Positions 1-6,711 of a stretch of DNA of 7,635 nucleotides are shown in pieces. Made by a program: the position numbers and the translations under genes. Every line of letters begins with the position of its first letter. Position 1 is the first letter of the stretch. This stretch comes from UBA7937 sp034419095 (GTDB taxonomy: Bacteria > Chloroflexota > Anaerolineae > UBA7937), in contig DAOULQ010000135.1 in assembly GCA_034419095.1 (NCBI GenBank), positions 1 through 7,635 on the forward strand. Reading direction: 5' to 3'. The notes under the pieces were generated by a model that saw nothing but the letters and a program-made list of their open reading frames with translations, was not told the origin of the DNA and searched no databases.

Positions 1-128
1 GAGCGGAGCGCCTCCTCCACCAGTTCTCGCTCCACCTCCAGCGTGCGCATCAACTGCCATAAGGTGATCGGCTCTCCGGCCACGAAGAGGAGCGCCTCGA
101 TGGCCTCCTTCGCCTCCTCCAACTCCAT
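1..128 (-). CDS. scpB: Segregation and condensation protein B, N-terminal part (gene runs off the left edge)
   Basis: Only the first 42 codons are in the window; the rest lies beyond position 1. The visible peptide starts MELEEAKEAIEALLFVAGEP and continues with ITLWQLMRTLEVERELVEEA. This is the typical ScpB opening: a helix leading into the ALLFVAGEP block, then the first winged-helix unit. ScpB is known to bind ScpA and act with SMC in bacterial chromosome condensation and segregation in the cytoplasm. The ATG lies 5 bases after the amaP stop (TAG, 136-134), so the two are probably co-transcribed and translationally coupled; there is no strong Shine-Dalgarno, only purine-rich GAAGAG overlapping the end of amaP. 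No scpA is visible; it is not immediately upstream, where amaP sits instead. Identification rests on the short N-terminal block but that block is distinctive. Confidence 0.86.
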   Translation of the reverse strand, partial: MELEEAKEAIEALLFVAGEPITLWQLMRTLEVERELVEEALR

Positions 129-133
129 GGTCT

Positions 134-664
134 CTACTCTTCAGCGTAGGGAGCGTGCCTCACCTTCACTCGGATCCTTCCTAGCTTCAACCCCATCCGC
201 TCCTCGATCACATCCTTCACTACGGCGCAGACCTCCTCGGTCTTGGTGGGCACATCTATGTCTGGGGTGGTCTCCAGGTCGAGGTCGATATCCACTCCAC
301 CTCGCCTGGCTCGGATGCGGGGCTTCACCTTCACCACATCGGCCAACTGATCCACCCGGTAGATGACACGCTGAGCGATGGCATCCACGGTCATCTCCGC
401 CTGCCCCCCGCTTACCTTCTCCACCCTCACCGTCCTCCTGGGCGGCCTCCACAGTTCCAGCACCAGGAGCAAGAACCAGAGCAGGATGAAACCTATCCCT
501 ATGAGGACGAAAACGAGACGGCCCATCTGTACCGACTGTGCCAGGAGGCTAGCCGCGTTGCGCACCACATCAAGCAAGCGAACGGGGATGATAGTGAAGA
601 CTACCGAGACGACCAACGCCAGGAGCAAAAGAATCACCATTACTACACGATTGAAGACATTCAT
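134..664 (-). CDS. amaP: AmaP-like membrane anchor protein with C-terminal Asp23-type domain
   Basis: The 176-residue product begins MNVFNR, as AmaP proteins do. It has two membrane segments (about residues 7-28 and 50-71), then a basic linker (RPPRR) and a soluble Asp23/DUF322-like domain from about 88 to 170 (TVDAIAQRVIYRVDQLADVV, later GVDIDLDLETTPDIDVP). In Firmicutes AmaP is known to tether Asp23 to the membrane and is linked to envelope stress; here that role is inferred. I chose the ATG at 664: GGGAGG (672-677) is 7 bases upstream, against 4 for the adjacent ATG at 667. A longer reading from TTG at 691 is excluded, because it abuts the promoter -10 box and would absorb the ribosome binding site. 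It is followed 5 bases later by scpB. No separate asp23 gene is in the window. The family call is good; the exact biological role here is unknown. Confidence 0.84.
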   Translation of the reverse strand: MNVFNRVVMVILLLLALVVSVVFTIIPVRLLDVVRNAASLLAQSVQMGRLVFVLIGIGFILLWFLLLVLELWRPPRRTVRVEKVSGGQAEMTVDAIAQRVIYRVDQLADVVKVKPRIRARRGGVDIDLDLETTPDIDVPTKTEEVCAVVKDVIEERMGLKLGRIRVKVRHAPYAEE

Positions 665-671
665 CATCCAC

Positions 672-677
672 CCTCCC
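672..677 (-). promoter_or_regulatory. Ribosome binding site of amaP (decides the start)
   Basis: The minus strand reads GGGAGG, five of six bases matching AGGAGG. It lies 7 bases before the ATG at 664 and 4 before the ATG at 667, which favours 664. It lies inside the longer frame that could start with TTG at 691, which argues against that start. Confidence 0.72.
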
Positions 678-690
678 TTTTTGATAGCCA

Positions 691-719
691 ATTATACACT
701 CCTTGGCCTCTCCCGTCCA
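691..719 (-). promoter_or_regulatory. Sigma-70-type promoter for amaP-scpB
   Basis: Minus strand: -35 TGGACG (714-719; four of six match TTGACA), a 17-base spacer, and a perfect -10 TATAAT (691-696). Transcription would start near 684, giving a leader of about 20 bases that carries the GGGAGG site before the amaP ATG. It sits in the 95-base gap between the YfhO-like gene and amaP, so it separates the amaP-scpB unit from the glycosyltransferase operon. Called by eye from the consensus and position. Confidence 0.72.
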
Positions 720-721
720 CC

Positions 722-774
722 CTGCGGCAAGAGACAACGCTTAGTCAGGGTACCTCCTATCATCGCTGCCGCAG
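722..774. repeat. Inverted repeat spanning the end of the YfhO-like gene
   Basis: CTGCGGCA (722-729) is matched by its reverse complement TGCCGCAG (767-774), with 37 bases between. One arm lies in the last codons of the YfhO-like gene and the other in the gap just upstream of the amaP -35 box. There is no T-tract after it, so it is not a standard intrinsic terminator. It may be an RNA 3'-end structure, a protein site, or chance. Confidence 0.35.
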
Positions 775-3486
775 CCCCCATCCCAAACCCAAGATCACGA
801 GGACGAGACAGGACAGACTGATAGCCACACCCACCTTTAAAGATAAGGGAGCATAGACGAACTCTATGGTATGCTCCCCCTCCTCCAGGTATATGGCCCG
901 GAAATAGTAATCCGCCCGCTCTATCTTCGCCGGCTTCCCATCCACCAGGGCCCTCCAGCCGGGGTAGTAGGCATCGGTGAGCACTAGATAGCCAGGGGCT
1001 CCCAGATGAACCTGAACCTCCACCCTCTCCGGCTGGTAACTGACGATGGAGACCCGGTCTTGAGCCTTCCCCTCCTCAAGATGGCCCACTGGCCCCTGGC
1101 TTAATATCACCTCCTGTCCCGGATCGAAGGCTTTCTCTTTTATCGCCTCCAAGGCGGCTTCCGAAATCCGCGCCCTATGAACGGTGAAAGCCCGGGGCAG
1201 GTTCTCCAAGTTCTCATATATCTTCACATCACCGCTATGTACCAGTCGGTATGCTGGGGAGACCACCAAAGACTTATGAGCCCCCGTCCGCCCTTCGATA
1301 AGAGTAAGGCCCCGCAGATGGAACTCCCCAAAAGGAAGCAGATACCTCACCTCGATCGATGGGGGTATCACTGGTTCCCTCAATCCCACCCAAGCATGGT
1401 AGTCATCGCTCCCCTCGCCCCTTCGGACCACCCTCCCCCTCTGGTGGCGCACGCCTTCTTCATACCCCCCTTCGGCCGTATCTATCCCCGCGCACAGCCA
1501 ATACGCCTCCGCCTCCCCCTCCTCATCGGTGACCCTTACCTCCGCCACCGGGGTCCCCTGTTCCACCTTGCCATCGACCAGGTGGGAGACCAGGCCCAAA
1601 GATGTGGTGGGGAACCACGGTATCTCCGAGATCTCCACCTTCTCGCCCCTCTCCAGCACGACCTCATGTCCCAGGTCGTAGTAGACACCATCCACCCAAA
1701 CGTCTTCCACCTTATCTCTGATCACATACCTCACGTTCATCAGGCTCAAGAGCCTGGCCGGAGGTATCTCGCCCAACCGTTCCCCCATCCGCCCGTCGAG
1801 AGATACCTCCTCCGGGGGAAGGAAGAGCCCCTCCAACTCTATATACCTGGCCAGGGGGAGTATCCCCCCATCATAACCATCTACGGCGGCTATCTTGTAG
1901 TGCAGAGGCAGATTGGGGGCCAATACCTCCTTCCATTTAGTGGCCACCAGGTAGTCGTAGATCGCCTCCTCGGATAGTTGGCCCTCGAAAATCCCCTCGA
2001 TCTCGCCCAGGTCGCCGGGATCGAAGGAGGTGCCGGAAACGCTCAGAACTCGGTAGAGGCCCTCATCGGCCAGGAGATGGGTGACCGCCGTCCGGAGGGA
2101 AGAGTAAGCCTCTGGAGCCGTAGCCCGGTCGTAGGCCAGATACCTGCTGGCGAAGAAGAGTTCCCCCACTAGGAGAAGGCCCAGAAGCGGGCGACCAAGA
2201 GCGCCCCTTCTACCTCCTAGAGAGAGAAATCCCAACCCTAACCCCGCTGAGGTCAACCAGATTAGGACTATGCGAAGGGGAGGTTTTCCCAAGAAAAGGA
2301 GGGCCAAAAGTATAAGGAAGAGAGAAACTGCAACTAGAAGGACACTCCGACTCGCTAACCTCTCCCTCATCGCCTCCCAAGAGGCATTATTCGCCCATTC
2401 TTCCATCCCCAACCCGGCCAGGATAGCCAGGCCAAAGGTGTACAAAAAGAGCCACCGAGCCGGAACGCGGAAGAGGCTGAAGCCGGGCACCAATCGATAT
2501 AGGAGGTAATAGAAGGGATTATAGAGCCCCAGGGCCAAAAACACCCCTAAGAGGGCCAGAGCCCCGAAGAAAGCGCCTCGTTTTCTCAGGAGGGCGAGGG
2601 AAGCCAAGAGTATGGGAGTTATCCCCACATAGGCTATATATTCGCTGAAGGGGCTATAGTCGAAACTGGGGAGGAGGGAGAGGAGAAGCAGGGTGGGTCT
2701 CAGGGAGAAGGAGACCGCCTGCCGGTAGGTGAGCCCTCCACCCCGGAGGGAGAGGCGCGAGAGTTCCAAGGTGGGGAGAAGTTGAGCCGCCGCCAGGCCA
2801 GCCCCTAGAAGGGTAACCCCTACAAAGAGCCCCAACCTTTTAGGTAGAGTTCGCCTACCTCTAAGGAAAAGGTAGATGGCGTAACAACCCAGAACCGAGA
2901 GGTTAATGAACGAGGCCTGGGCGTGCCCAGCCAGGAACTGTAGCCCCACCACCAGGGAAGCAAAGAGGCCATAGACCACGCTCTCTTGCCTGTAGGCCTC
3001 ATGGAAGAGCAAGAGAAGGAAGGGTAGCCAGGCGAAGACGCTCAGTTGGTTCACATGCTCCCCTTGGGCTCCCAGAGAGCCGCTTAGGGCAAAGACCACC
3101 GCCGCCACCAAGGCACTTGAGGGGCTCATCTTGAGGGCTCGCCGGGCGAAGAGGTAGGTGAAAGCCCCGGCCAGGAAGATATGTAATACTATGGAGTAGG
3201 CTACCATCTTGGGTGCGGGAAGCCAAAGGAAAAAGTAGTTGAGGGGATAGAGGACCGCACTCTGGATATTGGCCAAGAACGGCGCCCCCAGGAAAAGGTA
3301 GGGGTTCCAAAGGGGGAGATGCCCGGCCCTAATCACCTGGGCTGCATACTCCCGATAGGGGCAGAAATAGGTGAATACGTCCAGCCCCGCCGGGATGAGG
3401 TTGGTGAGGGCTATCTTCCAGAAGAAAAGGAGAACCAGCGCCAAAAGCGAAACCAAAGAAATGGTATCCGCCACCTTTCTTCTCAT
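760..3486 (-). CDS. YfhO-family GT-C-like multi-span membrane protein
   Basis: The 908-residue product has a membrane-rich N-terminal half (about 8-450, roughly a dozen spans), a large soluble, probably extracytoplasmic, region (about 455-880), and one last span (about 884-904). YfhO hallmarks are visible in order: DVFTYFCPYREYAAQVIRAG (36-55), PLWNPYLFLGAPFLANIQSA (58-77), GHAQASF (187-193), SLMNVRYVI (581-589), PRAFTVH (764-770) and TDAYYPGWRALVDGKPAKI (837-855). Family members are predicted GT-C glycosyltransferases; B. subtilis YfhO has been tied to lipoteichoic acid glycosylation, but the substrate here is unknown. Asp36 and nearby acidic residues of the first loop are candidate catalytic or metal-binding residues. 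Its ATG overlaps the stop of the preceding gene (ATGA), with AGGGGG (3493-3498) 6 bases upstream, so translation is probably coupled. It is the last gene of the three-gene glycosyltransferase operon. Family confidence is high, function moderate. Confidence 0.85.
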   Translation of the reverse strand: MRRKVADTISLVSLLALVLLFFWKIALTNLIPAGLDVFTYFCPYREYAAQVIRAGHLPLWNPYLFLGAPFLANIQSAVLYPLNYFFLWLPAPKMVAYSIVLHIFLAGAFTYLFARRALKMSPSSALVAAVVFALSGSLGAQGEHVNQLSVFAWLPFLLLLFHEAYRQESVVYGLFASLVVGLQFLAGHAQASFINLSVLGCYAIYLFLRGRRTLPKRLGLFVGVTLLGAGLAAAQLLPTLELSRLSLRGGGLTYRQAVSFSLRPTLLLLSLLPSFDYSPFSEYIAYVGITPILLASLALLRKRGAFFGALALLGVFLALGLYNPFYYLLYRLVPGFSLFRVPARWLFLYTFGLAILAGLGMEEWANNASWEAMRERLASRSVLLVAVSLFLILLALLFLGKPPLRIVLIWLTSAGLGLGFLSLGGRRGALGRPLLGLLLVGELFFASRYLAYDRATAPEAYSSLRTAVTHLLADEGLYRVLSVSGTSFDPGDLGEIEGIFEGQLSEEAIYDYLVATKWKEVLAPNLPLHYKIAAVDGYDGGILPLARYIELEGLFLPPEEVSLDGRMGERLGEIPPARLLSLMNVRYVIRDKVEDVWVDGVYYDLGHEVVLERGEKVEISEIPWFPTTSLGLVSHLVDGKVEQGTPVAEVRVTDEEGEAEAYWLCAGIDTAEGGYEEGVRHQRGRVVRRGEGSDDYHAWVGLREPVIPPSIEVRYLLPFGEFHLRGLTLIEGRTGAHKSLVVSPAYRLVHSGDVKIYENLENLPRAFTVHRARISEAALEAIKEKAFDPGQEVILSQGPVGHLEEGKAQDRVSIVSYQPERVEVQVHLGAPGYLVLTDAYYPGWRALVDGKPAKIERADYYFRAIYLEEGEHTIEFVYAPLSLKVGVAISLSCLVLVILGLGWGLRQR

Positions 3487-5819
3487 GGGCTGCCCCCTGG
3501 CCCTTCCACCTGGTAGAGATAGCCCGTCGCCTTCTCGCCGAATAGGGGAACATCGAGTTTTACGATGGGCAAGAGTCCATATCGACTCGATAGATGCGAC
3601 AAGGTAGAAGCCAACTCCGGATCGTCGTCCAAAATATAGATCTCACGTCCCTCATCCCACATAGCCAAGAGAAAAACCTCCAACTCCTCAGCCGTCCAAC
3701 TCTCTGGCCTGAAAGCCTCCCGTCCCGCATATAGGTCAATGGGCCCTCCGTTCAGCGAGGTGCCGATGACGCTCCCCGGCGAGGTATAGGCCGCCAGTTG
3801 ATCGAAAGCCCACCGCTCCTCCTCCCTTACGAAGCCAAAAGTAACCTCAGAGGAGCCGAAGGGCCTGGTAAGGGTGATCCTCGTCCGGTAGGCGGGCAGA
3901 AGGAAGAGGGAAAAGATGCCCATAGAGGCCAGAAAACCCCTTACCAGAGAGGCTCTTGTCTTCGAGGTGGCCACTTTCCAGAGGGAGATCATCCCATATA
4001 CCATAAAGGCTATGAGCGCCGGGAAAATCGAGAGGAGATCGCGCAACCGCAGAGCCACATAGGGAAGGTGAAAGAAAGTCAGAGCCAAGATCCAGCTCCC
4101 TAGAACCACAAATAGGCCCCTCTTCTGACGATACATCTTGTAAGCACCGTAGAGTAGAAAGGGGAAGAGATACCCAAACTCGTTTCCTCTGAAAAGATCT
4201 CGCCCCAGCCGAGGCCCGGTGGTGAGTAGATGGGAAAAGGCGAAAAGGGCCAACTCCTCCGATTCCGGGGTCAGGAAATTCCCGAAACTTAAACGGTGGT
4301 ATAGGAGGTCAGGAAGAGCCATAAGGAAAGAGACGAGGCCAAAGAGAAGCAAAAACTCCCCTCTCTCCTTTCGAGAGCGCTCTCTACCCCAGAGGACTAC
4401 CACCAAGAGCACACTCAGACCCACTACTAATTGGGTATGACGTACCCAGTAGGCCCCTCCGAAAGAGAGCCCCGCTAGAAGGGCGTATAGCCGATGCTTA
4501 CCCCTCATCGCTCTCATCGTGAAAAGTATAGCCAACATGGTGAAGAGTTGGGTTGTGGCATCGGCCATGGGGACGAGCAGCCTATCGATCTGTTCCCAAG
4601 AGGTGGCCAAAATGAAAGCCGCCCAGGCCCCTGCGAAAAGCCGCTCTCCCCTCGATCCATCGTGCAGCATCTCGCCCACCAAGAGGTAGATGGCTCCCAG
4701 AGATAGGAGGCCGATCACAGGTGTGGTGATATAGAGCCCCTCTTCCCCCAAGAGAAGGTACCCCACCGCCAGAAGTGCCGATTGTCCCACCGGCCAGACG
4801 CTGGCCGCCTGGCCCAGGCTGTCGTGGGGCAGATGGTAGCCCAAGTGAACGATGGGCCACCAGGGTATGGGCAGCCCGCTCACCTTGGGGAAGAGGGAAA
4901 AGCGATGCCAAGGAGTCCCATGCCTGGCCAAATCCACGGCCATCTGAGCATAGACATAAGGGTCGCTACCCGTCACCCCCCTGGTGCGATGGCCTATATA
5001 CTCCGCTCCGGCCCAGAAAAAAGTCAAGGCTAAAAGGATGATCCCAGTCAAAGAGAGGACCAAGCCTCGTGCCCCTCGCTTCATTATGTAGAGTTGACAT
5101 AGAAGGGCGTAGGCGGCGGAAGCGATGAGCGCCGCTGTGGCATTGAAGGCCACGTTCAGGAAATAGGGGTAGGTGAAGCCGCCTGAAAGAGGATCCGGTA
5201 TAGCCAAAAGGTTGCTAGATAAGCGGTGAAGGGCTACCACCAAGTAAAGGTAAAAGAGGGGGGTCAAAGCCTCCCAGTAAAGGGTCCACCTTCGAGCAAG
5301 AAGGGAGTAGATTATCATAGGGCTGGCCAGGAGCAGAAGCAGGTTGAGAGCCCAGAGATAGGAGCGGCTGTAGTGGGTAGCCAGAAAGGCCAGTCCCAAA
5401 AGATGTACCACCAGAAAGGCCGCCTGGTAAGCGAGGGGGAGAGGCCGCTCCTCCCCCAACCAGGCGAAGAGGAGAAGCCGCAGTTGCCGTTCCAGGAGCC
5501 CTAGACGATGGGCTATGAGGCATAGCCCCGTCACCCACCCCCCCATAGTTGCCAGAAGAGTGACCAAAAGCCAGATCCTGGCCGAAAGGTAGGGAAGGCT
5601 CAAAAAGCGGGCTCCGATGAGGATCAAGCCCAAAGCCGAGAGAGGGCCTTGGAGATGGAATAGCCGCTCTCTATCTCGTGGCCAGAGTCGCCTTCGCCAC
5701 CCGTAGATGCTAAACCCCAGGCCCAAAGCCAGAAAAGCCACCAAGGCCAGATGAAGATAGAGAGCCTGAGGGAAAAGGGGACCAGGGCGGGGGTCGAAAA
5801 GGTAGCGAAGGTTAAGCAA
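3483..5819 (-). CDS. GT-C-like membrane glycosyltransferase (ArnT/PMT-like fold) with extra N-terminal membrane block
   Basis: From the TTG at 5819 the product is 778 residues. About seven hydrophobic spans come first (roughly 19-41, 60-76, 82-106, 130-150, 155-175, 186-200, 220-245). Then come a span at 252-275, a long loop with GSDPYVYAQMAVDLARHG (284-301, Asp286 a candidate catalytic residue), WPVGQSALL (342-350) followed by more spans, WVRHTQL (458-464) and a soluble C-terminal tail (about 651-778). The part after residue 252 resembles GT-C enzymes that take sugars from lipid carriers on the outer face of the membrane. The seven spans before it are unusual for the family. Start choice: TTG has GAGG (5825-5828) 5 bases upstream and lies 7 bases after the preceding stop. 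The only upstream ATG, at 5876, would overlap the preceding gene by 50 bases and has GGAAGG directly against it, too close to work well. The stop overlaps the next ATG. Donor and acceptor are unknown. Confidence 0.78.
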   Translation of the reverse strand: MLNLRYLFDPRPGPLFPQALYLHLALVAFLALGLGFSIYGWRRRLWPRDRERLFHLQGPLSALGLILIGARFLSLPYLSARIWLLVTLLATMGGWVTGLCLIAHRLGLLERQLRLLLFAWLGEERPLPLAYQAAFLVVHLLGLAFLATHYSRSYLWALNLLLLLASPMIIYSLLARRWTLYWEALTPLFYLYLVVALHRLSSNLLAIPDPLSGGFTYPYFLNVAFNATAALIASAAYALLCQLYIMKRGARGLVLSLTGIILLALTFFWAGAEYIGHRTRGVTGSDPYVYAQMAVDLARHGTPWHRFSLFPKVSGLPIPWWPIVHLGYHLPHDSLGQAASVWPVGQSALLAVGYLLLGEEGLYITTPVIGLLSLGAIYLLVGEMLHDGSRGERLFAGAWAAFILATSWEQIDRLLVPMADATTQLFTMLAILFTMRAMRGKHRLYALLAGLSFGGAYWVRHTQLVVGLSVLLVVVLWGRERSRKERGEFLLLFGLVSFLMALPDLLYHRLSFGNFLTPESEELALFAFSHLLTTGPRLGRDLFRGNEFGYLFPFLLYGAYKMYRQKRGLFVVLGSWILALTFFHLPYVALRLRDLLSIFPALIAFMVYGMISLWKVATSKTRASLVRGFLASMGIFSLFLLPAYRTRITLTRPFGSSEVTFGFVREEERWAFDQLAAYTSPGSVIGTSLNGGPIDLYAGREAFRPESWTAEELEVFLLAMWDEGREIYILDDDPELASTLSHLSSRYGLLPIVKLDVPLFGEKATGYLYQVEGPGGSP

Positions 5820-5824
5820 CTCTA

Positions 5825-5828
5825 CCTC
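5825..5828 (-). promoter_or_regulatory. Ribosome binding site supporting a TTG start
   Basis: GAGG on the minus strand overlaps the TGA stop of the glycosyltransferase (5829-5827) and lies 5 bases before the TTG at 5819; a further GGAG (5830-5833) sits just upstream. This arrangement suits terminating ribosomes re-starting on the next gene and is the main reason for choosing TTG over the ATG at 5876. Confidence 0.5.
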
Positions 5829-6492
5829 ACTCCACGAACCGGTACTTAATAAGAGCCCAGAGCGCGGGCAGGCCATCCTTCCAGGGTGAGAGTTTTCGCT
5901 CCCGCCGCGGGGTATAAGAGATGGGCACCTCGTAGATGCGGTAGCCTCGCTTGAGTATCTTGGCCGTGATCTCCGGCTCGATGTCGAAACGGTTCGCCTT
6001 TATGGTGAACTGATCGATCACTTCCTGGGAGACCATCTTGTAGCAGGTTTCCATATCCTGAAGCCTCATCCCATAGAGGAGGTTCGTCACCCAGGTAAGG
6101 AAGCGGTTCCCCCATCGCCGCAGCGCGTCCTGCCCTCGCAGGGTTCGCACCCCGTAAACCACTTTGCTCTTGCCTTCTTGAATAGGCTGGAGCAATTTGC
6201 CATAATCACCAGGGTCGTACTCCAGGTCGGCGTCCTGAAAAATGACCACCTCTCCCGTAACCTTCTCTAAAGCCGTCCGGATGGCCGCCCCTTTGCCCTG
6301 GTTCCTATCATGATAAACGACGATGGTCTCTCCCCTGCCTTCCTCTCCTCGCAGGACCTCCCTCGTCCCATCCGTGGAGCCATCGTCCACCACGATTATC
6401 TCCTTGGGGAGATCGACCTCCCTCACCCGTTGGAGGATCTCAGAGATGGTCTCCCTTTCGTTATAGACGGGCATGATGACCGAGAGTTTCAT
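5827..6492 (-). CDS. Family 2 glycosyltransferase, polyprenyl/dolichyl-phosphate sugar synthase-like
   Basis: The 221-residue soluble protein has a complete GT-A fold signature: PVYNE (8-12), VVDDGSTDGT (34-43, nucleotide binding), NQGKGAA (64-70), QDADLEYDP (86-94, metal-binding DxD at 87-89), DMETCYK (146-152) and the C-terminal RRERKLSPWKDG (196-207). This pattern is typical of DPM1-like enzymes, which move a sugar from a nucleotide donor to a polyprenyl phosphate at the cytoplasmic face. No C-terminal membrane spans are present, so it is the short form. The ATG at 6492 gives the canonical MKLSVIMPVYNE start and has AGAGGG 5 bases upstream. An in-frame ATG at 6525 lies inside the -10 box and is rejected. 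As first gene of the operon it probably makes the lipid-linked sugar used by the two GT-C-like proteins after it. Which sugar cannot be told. Confidence 0.93.
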   Translation of the reverse strand: MKLSVIMPVYNERETISEILQRVREVDLPKEIIVVDDGSTDGTREVLRGEEGRGETIVVYHDRNQGKGAAIRTALEKVTGEVVIFQDADLEYDPGDYGKLLQPIQEGKSKVVYGVRTLRGQDALRRWGNRFLTWVTNLLYGMRLQDMETCYKMVSQEVIDQFTIKANRFDIEPEITAKILKRGYRIYEVPISYTPRRERKLSPWKDGLPALWALIKYRFVE

Positions 6493-6497
6493 GAGGT

Positions 6498-6503
6498 CCC
6501 TCT
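6498..6503 (-). promoter_or_regulatory. Ribosome binding site of the family 2 glycosyltransferase
   Basis: AGAGGG on the minus strand, 5 bases before the ATG at 6492 and inside the short predicted leader (transcription start near 6517). It supports the 221-residue form. Confidence 0.68.
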
Positions 6504-6523
6504 GAAGAACTTCATCGAGAAGC

Positions 6524-6552
6524 ATTATAGACTAGAGGCCCCTCTCTGGCAA
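6524..6552 (-). promoter_or_regulatory. Strong sigma-70-type promoter of the glycosyltransferase operon
   Basis: Minus strand: -35 TTGCCA (6547-6552, five of six), a 17-base spacer, and -10 TATAAT (6524-6529, six of six). Transcription is expected to begin near 6517, about 25 bases before the ATG at 6492. Spacing, match and position at the head of three tightly packed genes make this the best promoter in the window. Confidence 0.82.
6534..6545. promoter_or_regulatory. Short palindrome in the promoter spacer, possible operator
   Basis: AGAGGCCCCTCT on the plus strand has two 5-base arms (AGAGG and CCTCT) around a 2-base centre, and sits wholly between the -35 and -10 boxes. A regulator bound here would block RNA polymerase. 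Five-base arms occur often by chance, so this is only a candidate. Confidence 0.3.
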
Positions 6553-6638
6553 ACGTTCTCTTCTGCTGACATATGCTATGCCGCTCGTTGTATTCTTAGG
6601 TTCTCCAGACATACAAAAGCCCCTCCCGTCCTCACTCG

Positions 6639-6660
6639 AAAGGGACTTACACTTCCCTTT
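6639..6660 (-). terminator. Possible weak terminator hairpin after the HEPN gene
   Basis: AAAGGGA and TCCCTTT form a 7-base stem around an 8-base loop, about 50 bases past the HEPN stop and 86 bases before the promoter. Only three Ts follow the GC core and they are part of the stem, so as an intrinsic terminator it is weak. The A-rich and T-rich flanks would work equally in both directions. Confidence 0.35.
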
Positions 6661-6711
6661 GCCAGATTAAGAAGCGAAGTACATTACTTTAGGGCACGCC
6701 CAACTTGCACA

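Noticed and set aside
1177..1977. Long plus-strand open frame of 266 codons
   Set aside because: It is wholly antisense to the YfhO-like gene, whose protein has recognised motifs. The plus-strand translation is rich in Pro, His, Gln and Arg and resembles no family, so it is a by-product of codon usage.
4582..4911. Second minus-strand frame inside the GT-C-like gene
   Set aside because: It is a shifted frame of the larger coding region with low-complexity Gly/Pro/Arg-rich translation and no start signal.
6493..6525. Eleven-codon N-terminal extension of the glycosyltransferase from the ATG at 6525
   Set aside because: The ATG overlaps the -10 box and lies upstream of the expected transcription start; the ATG at 6492 has a ribosome site and gives the family's usual N-terminus.
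6692..6701. GGGC/GCCC hairpin just past the HEPN stop as a terminator
   Set aside because: The stem is four pairs with a two-base loop, too tight to form, and no T-tract follows.
6493..6711. Search of the longest gene-free stretch for tRNA, small RNA or riboswitch
   Set aside because: No cloverleaf, no conserved aptamer core and no strong hairpin were found beyond the weak 6639-6660 stem; only the promoter is well supported.
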